Positions 10,892 through 20,753 of a stretch of 64,000 nt of DNA are shown one piece after another. This DNA is from Vulcanimicrobiota bacterium (GTDB lineage Bacteria; Vulcanimicrobiota; Vulcanimicrobiia; Vulcanimicrobiales; Vulcanimicrobiaceae). The stretch's first letter is position 1; each line of letters starts with the position of its first letter. The position numbers were made by a program, and so were the translations under genes. The notes under the pieces are model-generated. The model had not been told where the DNA came from, made no database searches, and saw only the letters and a program-made list of their open reading frames with translations. Where the stretch lies: NCBI GenBank assembly GCA_003151115.1, contig PLWS01000002.1, positions 186,001 to 250,000 of the forward strand. The letters run 5' to 3'.

Positions 10892-11653
10892 GTGACGGGT
10901 TTCACCGGCAAGAATTACGCGCAGCTGCTCGCCTACCGCAACGAAGGTCTGCGCAAATTCGGCGCGTTCTTGGTCGATCAGATAGAACGGCCGCCGACGC
11001 GCTGTTTTCTGCCTTCGGTCTGGCCGGCTTCGCGCGAGACGAAGTTTCCGTCGCTGCGCGCCGGCCCGCTGCGCATCGGCGCGGCCGGCCCTTCGATGAT
11101 CGTCGCCGACGAGCTGCTCGCGCGCAGGACGTCGGTAAAAATACTGGACGTCGGCTGCGCGTCCGGGTCCTTTCGCGACTACCTCGAACTGCGCGATCCC
11201 GCGCGCCGCATCGACTACGCCGGCGTCGACGTCGCGCATTTCGGAGTGAATTTTCCGATATATGAAACGCTGGACGAAGTGCCCGGCAACGATTTCGATC
11301 TGATCTTCCTGAGCGAGGTCGCCGAGCACATGCCGGCCGATAGGTTCGCGCAAGAGTATTTGCAGCGCCTTCCGCGGATGTTGAAGCGCGACGGCTTTGC
11401 CGTCGTTAGCGTTCCCAACCCGTTGGCGCCGGCGGTGCTGCATCGTGACGTGACGCACGTGCAGCATTACCCATGGTACGATCTCTATGCGATGCTCCGT
11501 TTTTATTTCGAGGACGTCGATGTGCTGCGAACGCATTTCATCACTTCGCCGCGGCGGCTCTTTGCGTTGCCGCTGCGGCGCGTGCTTTCCTATATGATTG
11601 AAGTTGACTGGTGCGAAGGCCTCGTCATGACGGCGCGCCGGCCGATTGCGTAA
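10892..11653 (+). CDS. SAM-dependent methyltransferase (class I)
   Basis: A 253-aa protein with SAM motif I ILDVGCASGSF, an acidic post-I region (YAGVDVAH), motif II FDLIFLSEVAEHM and a LKRDGFAVVSVPNP strand. This matches the Methyltransf_11/23 type. The GTG at 10892 has a strong upstream GGAAGGGG. The longer upstream frame overlaps the divergent GT4. Its place among glycosyltransferases suggests glycan or lipid-linked sugar methylation, which is inference. Four bases separate its stop from the GT9 start. Confidence 0.8.
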   Translation: MTGFTGKNYAQLLAYRNEGLRKFGAFLVDQIERPPTRCFLPSVWPASRETKFPSLRAGPLRIGAAGPSMIVADELLARRTSVKILDVGCASGSFRDYLELRDPARRIDYAGVDVAHFGVNFPIYETLDEVPGNDFDLIFLSEVAEHMPADRFAQEYLQRLPRMLKRDGFAVVSVPNPLAPAVLHRDVTHVQHYPWYDLYAMLRFYFEDVDVLRTHFITSPRRLFALPLRRVLSYMIEVDWCEGLVMTARRPIA

Positions 11654-11657
11654 ACGG

Positions 11658-12776
11658 ATGACGCCTCCGAGAATCGTGCATACGGATTGTCTGCTCTATC
11701 GCGGAAGCATGCCGTGCGAACCGCACAAGGCGACCGGTCAAGCCTGCGAAGACTGCCCGCAGTATCAGCCGCTTTCGCAGTGCGTCCTTATCGTCAAGCT
11801 GGGCGCGATGGGAGACGTGCTGCGCAGCACCGCGCTGCTGCCCGATATCGTCGCGCGCCACGAGCGCCCGCACGTAACCTGGCTGACACATCCGGAGAGC
11901 CTCGAGCTGTTGCTCGGAAATCCGCTGATCCAGCGCGTCGTTACGACCGCGCAAGCCGGATTACTCGACGGGGGCGAGTTCGACGCGGTGTATGCATTGG
12001 ACAGCGGGGCGGATGCGCTCGCTTATGCCGCGAGCGTGCGCGCAGCCGCGTACCACGGCTTTATGGCCGGAAAGTTCGGCACGTGCACGGGCGTGGCACC
12101 GGGCGGCGATCCCTCGCTCTACGAAATCGGCTTGTGGGACGATCTCAAGCGCGCCAACCGGCGGTCGTATCTCGAAATGCTCGGCGCAAGCGTGGGCGTG
12201 ACGTACGCTTCCGGCCGTCCTTACGTTCCGCTGGATCCCGCGGAGCTGCTGCGCGCCGAAGAATCGGCGCGAGCTCTGCCGCGTCCGCTGATCGGAATCA
12301 ACACCGACGCGGGCGATCGCTGGGAGCGCAAAAATTGGAATCCGGAGCACGTCGCCGCATTCGTTGAGCTGGCTCGCGCGGAGGGCGCGGGAGTGATGCT
12401 CTTTGGCGGAAGCCCGGTGCGCGAGCGCAACCGGGCGTTAGCGGCTTCGTTTCGAGATGGCGTCGCCGCGTTCGAATCCGCCGGTAACGTCCGTCGCCTT
12501 ATAGCCGGCATCGCGCAATGCGATACGCTGCTCACGGGCGACACGCTGGCGATGCATATCGGCTGGGCGCTCGAGATTCCGATGACCGTCTTGTTTGGCC
12601 CAACCTCGCTACACGAGATCGATCTCGACGCCTCGAGCAAAAAGCTCGCGGCCGAAGATTTAGCGTGCTTGGGCTGTTATCTGAAAACGTGCGAAGTCGA
12701 TCCGCACTGCATGGACCGCCTGCTGCCGGCCGATGTCTACGCGCGCGTGCGTGAGGTGCTGGCGGCCGCTCGATAG
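11658..12776 (+). CDS. Glycosyltransferase family 9 (heptosyltransferase-like) with Cys-rich ends
   Basis: A 372-aa GT-B enzyme of the ADP-heptose:LPS heptosyltransferase family. It has VLIVKLGAMGDVLRSTALLP at the first Rossmann strand, a central IGINTDAGDRWERKNW, and CDTLLTGDTLAMHIGWAL plus VLFGPTS in the donor domain. Five cysteines sit in the first ~42 residues (including CEDC) and four more near the end (ACLGCYLKTC, HCM). That arrangement could form a structural metal site. The ATG at 11658 immediately follows the methyltransferase. The 3' end overlaps the convergent GT4 by 40 nt. The sugar transferred is unknown. Confidence 0.85.
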   Translation: MTPPRIVHTDCLLYRGSMPCEPHKATGQACEDCPQYQPLSQCVLIVKLGAMGDVLRSTALLPDIVARHERPHVTWLTHPESLELLLGNPLIQRVVTTAQAGLLDGGEFDAVYALDSGADALAYAASVRAAAYHGFMAGKFGTCTGVAPGGDPSLYEIGLWDDLKRANRRSYLEMLGASVGVTYASGRPYVPLDPAELLRAEESARALPRPLIGINTDAGDRWERKNWNPEHVAAFVELARAEGAGVMLFGGSPVRERNRALAASFRDGVAAFESAGNVRRLIAGIAQCDTLLTGDTLAMHIGWALEIPMTVLFGPTSLHEIDLDASSKKLAAEDLACLGCYLKTCEVDPHCMDRLLPADVYARVREVLAAAR

Positions 12777-13948
12777 AGCGCGATAGTCTGCGCCACGGTT
12801 TCTCCGCCGCGTATCGCATGCTCTGCGAACGCACGGCTCTGCGATTCCACGGACGCACGGTACGACGGATCGCCGAAAAAGTGTGCGAGCGCGGAAGCCA
12901 GCGCTTCGCTTGATGGATCGAACGCGCACGGCGCGAGGCTCGGAATCTTTTCGGCGATGCGCGTCGAGACGAGCAGCGCTTTACCGTGCGCGGCGCAGAT
13001 CGTGAGCGGTCCGCTCATGGACTGCGCTTCGATATAAGGAAAGACGGCTACGTCTGCCGCTTCAATGTAGTCGTCCAAGCGCGCGTCTGGCACGAATCCA
13101 ATGAACTGCACGCCGGCGATGCTTTCGGCGCGGCGCTTTAACCCGGAGTAATAAGCGTCGTACTCGGCCGTATGCGCGACCTTCGGATGCTCGCCCGCAC
13201 CCAACAGGACGCACAGCCCAAATGCGGCGCCGAGCTGTTGCGTCGCCGAAAGCAGCACTTCGATCCCTTTGTACCTGGTCGCAAAGCCGAAAAAGAGCGC
13301 GGTCTTTCCCCTTGCGCTCAATCCTAGAGCGGCGCGCGCCGCTTCCCGCCCGATCGCGCGGTGCGCGAGCGCGATCAGCGGAATGACGGCGACCTTCCGG
13401 CGATCGATGGCATAGTCGCGCGCCAAGATCGCCGCAAACGCTTCCTGGTGCACGACGATGCCGCTTGCGGCCGAACCGATGGCAAAGAAAATCAGACGCA
13501 ACCCGAACCGCACGATGAGCGCGGGAAACTTGTAACCGTTCATGCGGATATACGCCGGCGTTATTTGCGCCAGCGACGGCACGTCGTGCATCGTTACGAC
13601 CAGATTCGTTCCGCGCATCTTGAGCAGCACCAGCAAGATCAGCATCGCGATTTCACCCGCGGCACCCGCGCCAAGGACGAACGTCGAGTACTGGATGTGC
13701 AAGACGTCGGGCTTTCGTTCGCGCACGGCGTTGAAGATATCCAGCCACGCGAGCCATCCGGGACGCCAAAGCGGAACGATTGGCGCCGTTGACGCGGCGG
13801 CGGCACCGGCGCCCGATTTCGACCATATCTCGACCGCGAGTCCGGCTTTCACCAGTTCCTCGGCCAAGGCGCGCGTATGGTAGGCTGCGCCGATCTCGCT
13901 GCGATCTTCGAGCGGAACTCCGGTGACCAGCGCGACCCGCATATTCAT
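12737..13948 (-). CDS. Glycosyltransferase family 4
   Basis: A 403-aa GT-B enzyme beginning MNMRVALVTGVPLED. DVLHIQYSTF lies in the N-terminal domain, together with a hydrophobic stretch (MLILLVLLKM). The donor domain has FFGFATRYKGIEVLLSA, FIGFVPDARLDDYIEAADVAVFPY and SMSGPLTICAAHGKALL. The ATG at 13948 overlaps the stop of the upstream GT4 as ATGA, so it is co-translated. The same frame extends upstream to 14599 only as an Arg-rich shadow. Acceptor and donor unknown; part of the glycan operon. Confidence 0.82.
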   Translation of the reverse strand: MNMRVALVTGVPLEDRSEIGAAYHTRALAEELVKAGLAVEIWSKSGAGAAAASTAPIVPLWRPGWLAWLDIFNAVRERKPDVLHIQYSTFVLGAGAAGEIAMLILLVLLKMRGTNLVVTMHDVPSLAQITPAYIRMNGYKFPALIVRFGLRLIFFAIGSAASGIVVHQEAFAAILARDYAIDRRKVAVIPLIALAHRAIGREAARAALGLSARGKTALFFGFATRYKGIEVLLSATQQLGAAFGLCVLLGAGEHPKVAHTAEYDAYYSGLKRRAESIAGVQFIGFVPDARLDDYIEAADVAVFPYIEAQSMSGPLTICAAHGKALLVSTRIAEKIPSLAPCAFDPSSEALASALAHFFGDPSYRASVESQSRAFAEHAIRGGETVAQTIALYRAAASTSRTRA

Positions 13949-15096
13949 TGACTCGCGACCCCGTACAGCTGCTCGTACCGGCGCGCGACGTCGTCCCACG
14001 AATACTGCTCGACCGTCGCCCTTCCGGCGGCTGCAATGCGATCGCGTAAGCCGGCGTCCGTCCGGACGCGCTCGATGCAGGCCGCCATCGCGGAAACGTC
14101 GCCTACGGAAAAGAGCAGCGCGTTTACGCCATCGGTCGCGATGTCGAGAACACCGCCTACGGCGGACGCCACGCACGGAACGCCGCGCGACATTGCTTCG
14201 AGCGTTACCAGCGAGAACGATTCGTATTTGGAACTGACGACGACGCATGCCGCCCGATCGTATACGTGCGCGATCTGATCGCGCGGAACCGCTCCGGGAA
14301 ACGAGACCGCTTCGGCGACGCCGAGGCGTTTTGCGAGATCGCGCAAGCCGCGCTCCGCGCCGTTGTCGTATCCCGCCAGCACCAAACGCAGCGCGGGATC
14401 GCGCGCGCGCAGCTGCGCGAGCGCTTCGATAGCGAACTGAAAACCTTTCAACTCCTCGAGCCGTCCCACGCCCAGGAGAAACGGACCCTTGTCCATCTCG
14501 CGCTCGAACCGCGGGTCGAGTTGCGCGCTCGCTTCGAGCGGAACGAAACCGTTTGGCACTACGGCGACCTCCCGCCCCGATGCCGCCTGCGCTTCCCATG
14601 CAAGCAGCGACGACACCGCCGTCGCGACTCTGCTCCTGCGCAGTATGCGCGATCCGAAAACGGCATCGTAGGCGGCATAAGCTGCCGACAGCGCGCCGCC
14701 TGCCGTCCGCGCCGTGTAGGGAAAACCGTGCGTCGTAAAAACCGAGCGGTTCGCCGGCACGAAAAAATTGAAAACCGTGTCCACGAACGCCATGCCGTAG
14801 CCGTGCAGATGATAGACGTCGCTGCCCGCCAGAAACGCGCGCACTCCCGCCAGTGCGAATGGCGAGGGCGGCATATACGTCCTGTACTGCGGGCTAAAAT
14901 GGCGCAGCTGCGCGACGCGATGCACGGGAAACGGATAGCCGCGGTCGCCGGCCGGCGGCGCTCCGTGCGTTCGCGACGTCAGCACGCGCACGTTGTGCCC
15001 GCGGCGCGACAGCGTGGCGGCGAGTGATGCAAAGACCGGCCCGCCTCCGCCGATGGTATCGGGCGGAAACTCAGGAACGACGAGTGCGATATTCAA
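13945..15096 (-). CDS. Glycosyltransferase family 4
   Basis: A 383-aa GT-B enzyme with the classic N-terminus NIALVVPEFPPDTIGGGGPV. It also has VYHLHGYGMAF, LLGVGRLEELKGFQFAIEAL, LVLAGYDNGAERGLRDL and the E-x7-E region ESFSLVTLEAMSRGVPCVAS. A retaining hexosyltransferase is the best general description. It is the middle gene of a three-gene minus-strand run: its start overlaps the 3' end of the large membrane protein by 26 nt, and its stop overlaps the start of the next GT4. Confidence 0.87.
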   Translation of the reverse strand: MNIALVVPEFPPDTIGGGGPVFASLAATLSRRGHNVRVLTSRTHGAPPAGDRGYPFPVHRVAQLRHFSPQYRTYMPPSPFALAGVRAFLAGSDVYHLHGYGMAFVDTVFNFFVPANRSVFTTHGFPYTARTAGGALSAAYAAYDAVFGSRILRRSRVATAVSSLLAWEAQAASGREVAVVPNGFVPLEASAQLDPRFEREMDKGPFLLGVGRLEELKGFQFAIEALAQLRARDPALRLVLAGYDNGAERGLRDLAKRLGVAEAVSFPGAVPRDQIAHVYDRAACVVVSSKYESFSLVTLEAMSRGVPCVASAVGGVLDIATDGVNALLFSVGDVSAMAACIERVRTDAGLRDRIAAAGRATVEQYSWDDVARRYEQLYGVASQ

Positions 15097-18000
15097 GAAA
15101 AACGAACGCCGCGAGCGCGGCCAGCCACAGAACGGCGCCCGCGATCAGCAATTCGCGATACAAACTTTGCAGTCCATATGTTATGACGCCGCTGCTTCCC
15201 GCTTGCCAGCCGTTGGCGTAGCCGTTGATTTGCCAATGCGGCCGCGAATCGATCGTCCACGCCGGATCGTAGGTAAAATCTCCGACGACGTACTCTCCGC
15301 GCGCATCGCGGAACGGAATGCGTTCGCCCTGGGAAACGTCCGCCGCGATCGGCGTGCCGGCACGCACGCGCATCGCCGGCAGGGAGACGATCGTGCCGCC
15401 GGCTAGCGGATCGGAGTCCGTCAGCGTCGCCGATCCGAACGTCAGCGTGAGCCGCGGATCATCGACCGGCAGTAAGCTGAAGGCCACGGCTTCGGAAAAT
15501 GGTGCGAGCGGGACGGCGAGATCGTAATCCGACGGTTTGTTTCCGACGGGTAATTCCGCGATCTTTACGGGCGCCGGATTCGTCCAGGAATCGTAAAAGG
15601 CGGTGACCACGGCGCGTCCGCGATCGTCCGCGCTCACGTTTCTCAGATGCAAGACGAGCCCTTGCGCGCCGGCGACCGGAACGTTTAGCGTTTCGGACTG
15701 CGCGGGCTGAAGATTGTTTTCCGGCGTCAGCGAGTACGACGCGATGATCGGCGCAACCCTGGGCGCACGCACCGCGTTCGTCGCGACGGCGACGCCTGGA
15801 ATGCGCAAGAGCCGCGTTTCGCCGGCGGGCGCAGCCGCGCGCACGTCAGCTCCAAAGCTCATGCTTCCGCGAGCGTTCGCGGGCGTTATCACACTGATTG
15901 TATAGGTCGCGCCGATGAATGGAACGGCCACGAAGGGCGTACGTAACGAATCGACCGGCACGATCATGGTCCTGCTTCCGGGCGCAGCCACCACGATTGC
16001 CGTTCCCCGAATAGTCCCGGTCATCGAGAGGTCGACGATCGTGCTCGCACCGTCGGGGATTTGTGAAATGATGACATCCGCGCGTTGCGGCCAGCGTGAG
16101 CCGGAGAGCGTGAGATCGCGTTTGGCCGCGTCACTCGCTTGCCACGAACCGGGCAGCGGCACGCCGGCCGGCTTCATAAAGCTCAGCCGGTGATAACCGC
16201 TGAACGACGGAAAGGGCCGTCCGGGCGTGACCGGCACGTAATCCCACGCCGCGGCGACGGCGTCCGGCGGCGTCGCGATGCTCCAGGCGCGCGGATTGTC
16301 GGCATTTCCGCCGAGCGCGAGCGGTTTAACGGCGACGCTCGTGAACCGGGGGCCGATGTTTATCGTGACGCTCCGGATTGGACCCGGAACGAAATACCGG
16401 TTGCGCCGCGGAGCCGGGACAAGACCCGCGCCGGCACAGACGCCTCCGTCGGCAACGACGCGGCGCAAAATCGTTCCGGGCGCCGATCCGGTAAACGCAA
16501 CGAGGTGCGAGCCGGCTGAGATCCTTCCGATATCGAGCCAGTGCAGTTCGTCGGAGCGCAGCGGAAAAATCGACTCGCGGCCGTCGACGCTCACCAGCAA
16601 AGGCGCTGCGGAGCCGATCGTCGCCGCCTCGGCAAAGAGTTCACCGCGGCGCGCAGCATTGACGCGCAAAGAGATCGCGGAATGCGATTCCGTGAACGCA
16701 AACGGCAGCGGAAAGCGCTGCAAGATACGGCTGCGATACATGTCGGACGCGGAAACCGCCCAATCGCTGGCCGTCCAGTACCCGAGCCAATCGTCGTGCT
16801 TGGTCACTTCGTAATATGCATTGCGCGCCGGCAACTCGACGTGTTGGTCGAGGCAGCGCCCGAGTGGCGTATCCGCAGTCGCAATCGCACCGGCCGGCAG
16901 CGCTGGCGGACGTTCTCCTGCGCTGAAGGAATCGCCGAACGTTCCGGCCGGCATCGTTTGACGCAAGATCGCGGGAATGTCGCCGGCGACGATTGGCGTG
17001 CTGGCCCCACGAACGATCGGTTTGAAAAGGAGATTTTGAAATATCCGATTCTCGCCGTCGGAATAGACGGGCACGAAGTTCCGGTCGCTCTTCAGAATTG
17101 CCGCCGTTAGCGCGTCGTCGGCGGAGCCAAACGGCGTCAGCGCGGCAGCAGCCGACAAGCCGATCGTCCCCGGCACGACGACGTACTTCACGCCGAACTC
17201 TCCGAGCGTGGCCGCTGGATGCGCGTCGGTGCCCGCATAGATGCCGTAGAATGCCTGCCACGCTTGTTCCGACGTTACGTTAGCCGTATTGATCAGCTTC
17301 GCGTCGACCACCGGAATCTCGCTTTGAAATACGAACGGATTGTCCGTGTAAAATTGGCCCTTGGCAAGCGATTGTTCCGCAAGCCACGGCGGGAGAACCG
17401 CGATGCGAAACGCTTCTTTGGCGCTCCGCTTCTCAAGGAAATGCAGCATGCGCAAATAGGCCGGACGTGAAGTGAATTCTTGGAACCCGTATCCGTCGGG
17501 AACCGAGAGATTCCCGGTGACGATCGGAAGAATCGCGATGATGAGGGCGGCGGTAAGCACGACGCGCCACGTCATTCGCAGGCGCGCCATTGCGAGCGCG
17601 ATCAACACCGAAGCGCCCATGACCGTGAGGTAGCTAAACTTCACCGGCTCGCGCAGAAGCGACATCAGCGGCACGTGCGAGTACAGCGCGTATACGGCGC
17701 CCGCGGGCACGGCGCGCGTTCCCATGCTCAAGACGATGCCGAGCACGATGGCGATCGATCCGAGCGCGAAGCTCAACCGCCGTTTCGCGGCGGCCCAAAG
17801 CGGAATCACCAGCAGTCCGACGATGCTCGCATACCACGGGACGAAGCTCAGCGGTCCGAACGTGTCGGCCACCGACCACGAAAAATGGATGAAGTATGCG
17901 GAGAGGACGAGCGAATGCCAGAAATCGCTGTACCAGCTGAAGACCGAGAGATCTTCGACGGGCGGATAAAAGAACGGCACCAGATTGGCGTAAGGACTCA

Positions 18001-18721
18001 GCGCATAGAGCATCGTCCAAGCCCCGTTGCACGCAGCCGCGTAAAACGGCGCCGCGATCGTGAAGCACAGCACGGTGCGCGCCAGAGACTTCTCGCCGGT
18101 TCGCAGCCGCAAAAATGCGGCGATGCCGGCGATCACCAGTCCGGCGAAAACGAAGATCGACGTGCGCGGGTCGAGCGCTAATTCCACTGCGCAGAGCGCG
18201 AAGAGCAAGAAACCATACGCGCTTGCGCCTTGGCGTAGGCGCAGGAAAGCGAAAAAGATCAGCGGCGAGAGACAGACGGCGCCCAGAATCGAGACGTGTC
18301 CCGCGAGCATTTGGTCGCACGTCCACGGATTGGCGATGAAAAAGGCGGCGCCGGCCAAGCCACCGAGGCGGTTCGCGCCCAGTGCGCGAGCGAAGAGATA
18401 AAACGAGAACGCGCCGATGCACAGAAAAAACGGAAAGACGAGCACCGTCGAGAGTGGTATGCCCAGCGGCGCGAACAGCGCTTGAAAGAGGACGTAGCTC
18501 TGCGACTCGTTGGCGATCGCGCCCGCCGTGCCGCCCGACGCGGCCGGCCGCCACACGTGCAGCAGCTGCGCGAGTTCGGCACGCAGCAGCGATGGCGACC
18601 ACATGAAGTTCGCATCGCCGAAGAGCAAACCGTTGCCGCCGTAATAATGACGGAAGACAAAAAAAATGAGTGCGGTAGCGAGTACCCCCGCGACGAGGGT
18701 CCGGAGGCGCGATGACATCAA
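15071..18721 (-). CDS. Very large polytopic membrane protein, GT-C glycosyltransferase-like, with C-terminal periplasmic domain
   Basis: 1216 aa. Residues ~1-400 contain about a dozen hydrophobic helices. Between the first helices lies YYGGNGLLFGDANFMWSP, and a conserved-looking ANPWTCDQMLAGH occurs in a loop. This is the architecture of GT-C or YfhO/AftD-like lipid-linked sugar transferases, though I cannot identify the subfamily. Residues ~420-1180 are a long extracytoplasmic part rich in beta structure, and a last helix ends in YRTRRS. It lies upstream of two GT4 genes on the same strand. It may act at the outer face on polyprenyl-phosphate sugars, for example those made by the DPM1-like enzyme upstream. 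That role is inference. Confidence 0.65.
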   Translation of the reverse strand: MMSSRLRTLVAGVLATALIFFVFRHYYGGNGLLFGDANFMWSPSLLRAELAQLLHVWRPAASGGTAGAIANESQSYVLFQALFAPLGIPLSTVLVFPFFLCIGAFSFYLFARALGANRLGGLAGAAFFIANPWTCDQMLAGHVSILGAVCLSPLIFFAFLRLRQGASAYGFLLFALCAVELALDPRTSIFVFAGLVIAGIAAFLRLRTGEKSLARTVLCFTIAAPFYAAACNGAWTMLYALSPYANLVPFFYPPVEDLSVFSWYSDFWHSLVLSAYFIHFSWSVADTFGPLSFVPWYASIVGLLVIPLWAAAKRRLSFALGSIAIVLGIVLSMGTRAVPAGAVYALYSHVPLMSLLREPVKFSYLTVMGASVLIALAMARLRMTWRVVLTAALIIAILPIVTGNLSVPDGYGFQEFTSRPAYLRMLHFLEKRSAKEAFRIAVLPPWLAEQSLAKGQFYTDNPFVFQSEIPVVDAKLINTANVTSEQAWQAFYGIYAGTDAHPAATLGEFGVKYVVVPGTIGLSAAAALTPFGSADDALTAAILKSDRNFVPVYSDGENRIFQNLLFKPIVRGASTPIVAGDIPAILRQTMPAGTFGDSFSAGERPPALPAGAIATADTPLGRCLDQHVELPARNAYYEVTKHDDWLGYWTASDWAVSASDMYRSRILQRFPLPFAFTESHSAISLRVNAARRGELFAEAATIGSAAPLLVSVDGRESIFPLRSDELHWLDIGRISAGSHLVAFTGSAPGTILRRVVADGGVCAGAGLVPAPRRNRYFVPGPIRSVTINIGPRFTSVAVKPLALGGNADNPRAWSIATPPDAVAAAWDYVPVTPGRPFPSFSGYHRLSFMKPAGVPLPGSWQASDAAKRDLTLSGSRWPQRADVIISQIPDGASTIVDLSMTGTIRGTAIVVAAPGSRTMIVPVDSLRTPFVAVPFIGATYTISVITPANARGSMSFGADVRAAAPAGETRLLRIPGVAVATNAVRAPRVAPIIASYSLTPENNLQPAQSETLNVPVAGAQGLVLHLRNVSADDRGRAVVTAFYDSWTNPAPVKIAELPVGNKPSDYDLAVPLAPFSEAVAFSLLPVDDPRLTLTFGSATLTDSDPLAGGTIVSLPAMRVRAGTPIAADVSQGERIPFRDARGEYVVGDFTYDPAWTIDSRPHWQINGYANGWQAGSSGVITYGLQSLYRELLIAGAVLWLAALAAFVFLEYRTRRS

Positions 18722-18751
18722 CGTGTGGTTCTCAAAAAAACCGCGCGTTGC

Positions 18752-19537
18752 CTACCGAAGGGGAAGCGGGCCCTCCGAAGGCTCGAGGACCTCGCGCGGC
18801 AGCGCGCTGCGCTCCTTCATCTGACGGACCTTCAAACGGAAGAGCGTCCGCAGCGATCCGAGCAGCTCGAGATAGCTGACTTTCGATTTGCCCGCGATCC
18901 GGTTCTTGAAAACGATCGGGTGCTCGGTTACGCGCGCGCGGCTGAGCCTGGCTTCGTAAAGTAATTCCACGAGCATCGAGTATCCCGAGGCTTCCAATGC
19001 CGGCAGATTGAGCTTTTGTAGAAACGACGTCGAGTAGAGCCGGTATCCAGAGGTGCAGTCGCGCACGTCGTTGCCGATAAAACGGCGCGCCAGGACGTTC
19101 GCCACGGCGCTGTTGAGCTTTCGCCAAATATTGAAGCCTTCGATCCGCCCGCCCGCCGCGTAGCGCGAACCGATGATCACGTCGTACCCGCCGCGCGAGC
19201 TCAGCATTTCGACCAGATACTGCGGATCGTGCGAGAGGTCGGCGTCCATCGTACAGACGGCTGCGAAACCTTCGCGCATTCCCGTTTCGAAACCGAGGAG
19301 GTATGCCGAGCCGAGCCCCATTTTTCTCGCGCGCTCGATCAGGCGCACGCGCGGGGTGCGCAGTTCGATCTCACGTACGGCGGCGCCGGTATGGTCAGGC
19401 GAGGAGTCGTCGACCACCAAGACGTCGAGGCGCTCGTCCGCCGACAGCACGGCGTCCACGACCCGCGCGATGTTCTCGCGTTCGTTATAGGTAGGCAAAA
19501 CTACCAAACAGCGATACGCGTTAGGGTTCTCGGCCAT
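18752..19537 (-). CDS. Polyprenol-phosphate mannosyltransferase-like GT2 (DPM1 family)
   Basis: A 261-aa GT-A enzyme with VVLPTYNERENI at the start, LVVDDSSPDHTG, the metal-binding DADLSHDP, IIGSRYAAGGRIEGF and DCTSGYRLY, all typical of dolichol/polyprenol-phosphate mannose synthases. It lacks C-terminal membrane helices, as in single-domain DPM1. The ATG at 19537 gives a clean family-like start; the longer frame reaches sucC. Its product, a polyprenyl-phospho-hexose, is the donor type used by GT-C enzymes such as the neighbouring 1216-aa protein. It is divergent from sucC, with 52 bp between. Confidence 0.87.
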   Translation of the reverse strand: MAENPNAYRCLVVLPTYNERENIARVVDAVLSADERLDVLVVDDSSPDHTGAAVREIELRTPRVRLIERARKMGLGSAYLLGFETGMREGFAAVCTMDADLSHDPQYLVEMLSSRGGYDVIIGSRYAAGGRIEGFNIWRKLNSAVANVLARRFIGNDVRDCTSGYRLYSTSFLQKLNLPALEASGYSMLVELLYEARLSRARVTEHPIVFKNRIAGKSKVSYLELLGSLRTLFRLKVRQMKERSALPREVLEPSEGPLPLR

Positions 19538-19589
19538 AAAGGCGGGGTTCGACAGGCTCGCTCCGACCCTTCGCGAACCTGGTGCCGCC

Positions 19590-20753
19590 GTGAACCTCAT
19601 GGAGTACCAGGGCAAGGAGCTCTTCCGCCGCGCCGGGATTCCGGTGCCGCGCGGCTATCACGCAGCTGCACCCGCCCGAGCGGCCGAACTGGCGACGCCG
19701 GACATTCCCGAGTGGGTGGTCAAGGCGCAAGTCTTGATGGGCGGGCGCGGCAAAGCCGGGAAGGTAAAGTTCGCAAAATCGCCCGACGACGTCGCATCGG
19801 TCGCCGAAGAGATCATGGCGACGCCGATGCCGCCGAACCGGCAGAATCCCAAAGGCGAGCACGTGAATTCGGTGCTGGTCGAAGAGAAGCTGCCGATCAC
19901 CAAAGAGGCGTACTGCGCGATTGCAATCGACCGCACGACCAAACGCCCCGTCATCATGGTCAGCCGCTTCGGCGGCATGGACATCGAAGAGGTTTCGGAA
20001 AAACATCCGGAGTCGATCGCGAAATTTTTCGTCGACACCGCGATCGGCTATTCGCCGTTCATCGGCCGCGAGCTCGCGTTTCAGGCCGAGCTCGATCCCG
20101 GTTACCGCAAAGCGTTTCCCGCGATCGTCGGCGGAATGTACGAACTGTTTTTCCGTTACGGCGCGAAGCTGATCGAAATCAATCCGCTCGCGCTGACGAA
20201 CGACGGACGAGTGATGGCTTCGGATGCGAAGGTTGAACTCGACGACGACGCGCTTTACAAGAATCCCGAATTCAAAGAATGGCAAGAGACGCTGCCGCTC
20301 GACGAAGACGAGGAACTTGCGGCGCAAGCCGGGTTGGGCACGCGCAATTTCCGTCGTTTCGACGGGAATGTCGGCACGATCGCCAACGGCGCGGGCCTGG
20401 CGATGGCGACGATGGACGCCGTGCGCAACGCCGGCGGAAACTTCGCGAACTTTCTCGACGTCGGCGGCGGAGCTAACGCCGAACGCGTGCGCAACTGTTA
20501 CGAACTGGTGGTCAATCACACCGGCGCCAAAGTCATGTTCATCAACATCTTCGGCGGTATCACGCGCTGCGACGAAGTCGCCAAGGGCATCGTGGAAGCG
20601 CTGAACACGACCAAGTCGCGCAAAGTTCCACTGGTCATTCGCTTGACGGGAACCAATGAAGAACAAGGCCGCAAGATTTTAGCCGACGCAAAGATGACTC
20701 CGGTCGAAACGATGGACGAGGGCGCAGCTCGCGCGGCGGAGCTGGCGGCGTGA
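19590..20753 (+). CDS. sucC: Succinyl-CoA ligase (ADP-forming) subunit beta
   Basis: 387 aa, normal for SucC. The ATP-grasp domain starts [52 protein letters not shown] and the C-terminal [17 protein letters not shown] are all present. With SucD it converts succinyl-CoA to succinate with substrate-level phosphorylation in the TCA cycle. The GTG at 19590 gives the usual MNL start; an in-frame ATG lies three codons on. Its stop overlaps the sucD GTG (GTGA), so the subunits are translationally coupled. Confidence 0.95.
   Translation: MNLMEYQGKELFRRAGIPVPRGYHAAAPARAAELATPDIPEWVVKAQVLMGGRGKAGKVKFAKSPDDVASVAEEIMATPMPPNRQNPKGEHVNSVLVEEKLPITKEAYCAIAIDRTTKRPVIMVSRFGGMDIEEVSEKHPESIAKFFVDTAIGYSPFIGRELAFQAELDPGYRKAFPAIVGGMYELFFRYGAKLIEINPLALTNDGRVMASDAKVELDDDALYKNPEFKEWQETLPLDEDEELAAQAGLGTRNFRRFDGNVGTIANGAGLAMATMDAVRNAGGNFANFLDVGGGANAERVRNCYELVVNHTGAKVMFINIFGGITRCDEVAKGIVEALNTTKSRKVPLVIRLTGTNEEQGRKILADAKMTPVETMDEGAARAAELAA

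Noticed and set aside
12737-14599. 620-aa minus-strand open frame
   Set aside because: Only the part from 13948 down is protein-like. The upstream 220 residues are Arg/Ser/Ala-rich and lie antiparallel or out of frame over the next GT4 gene.
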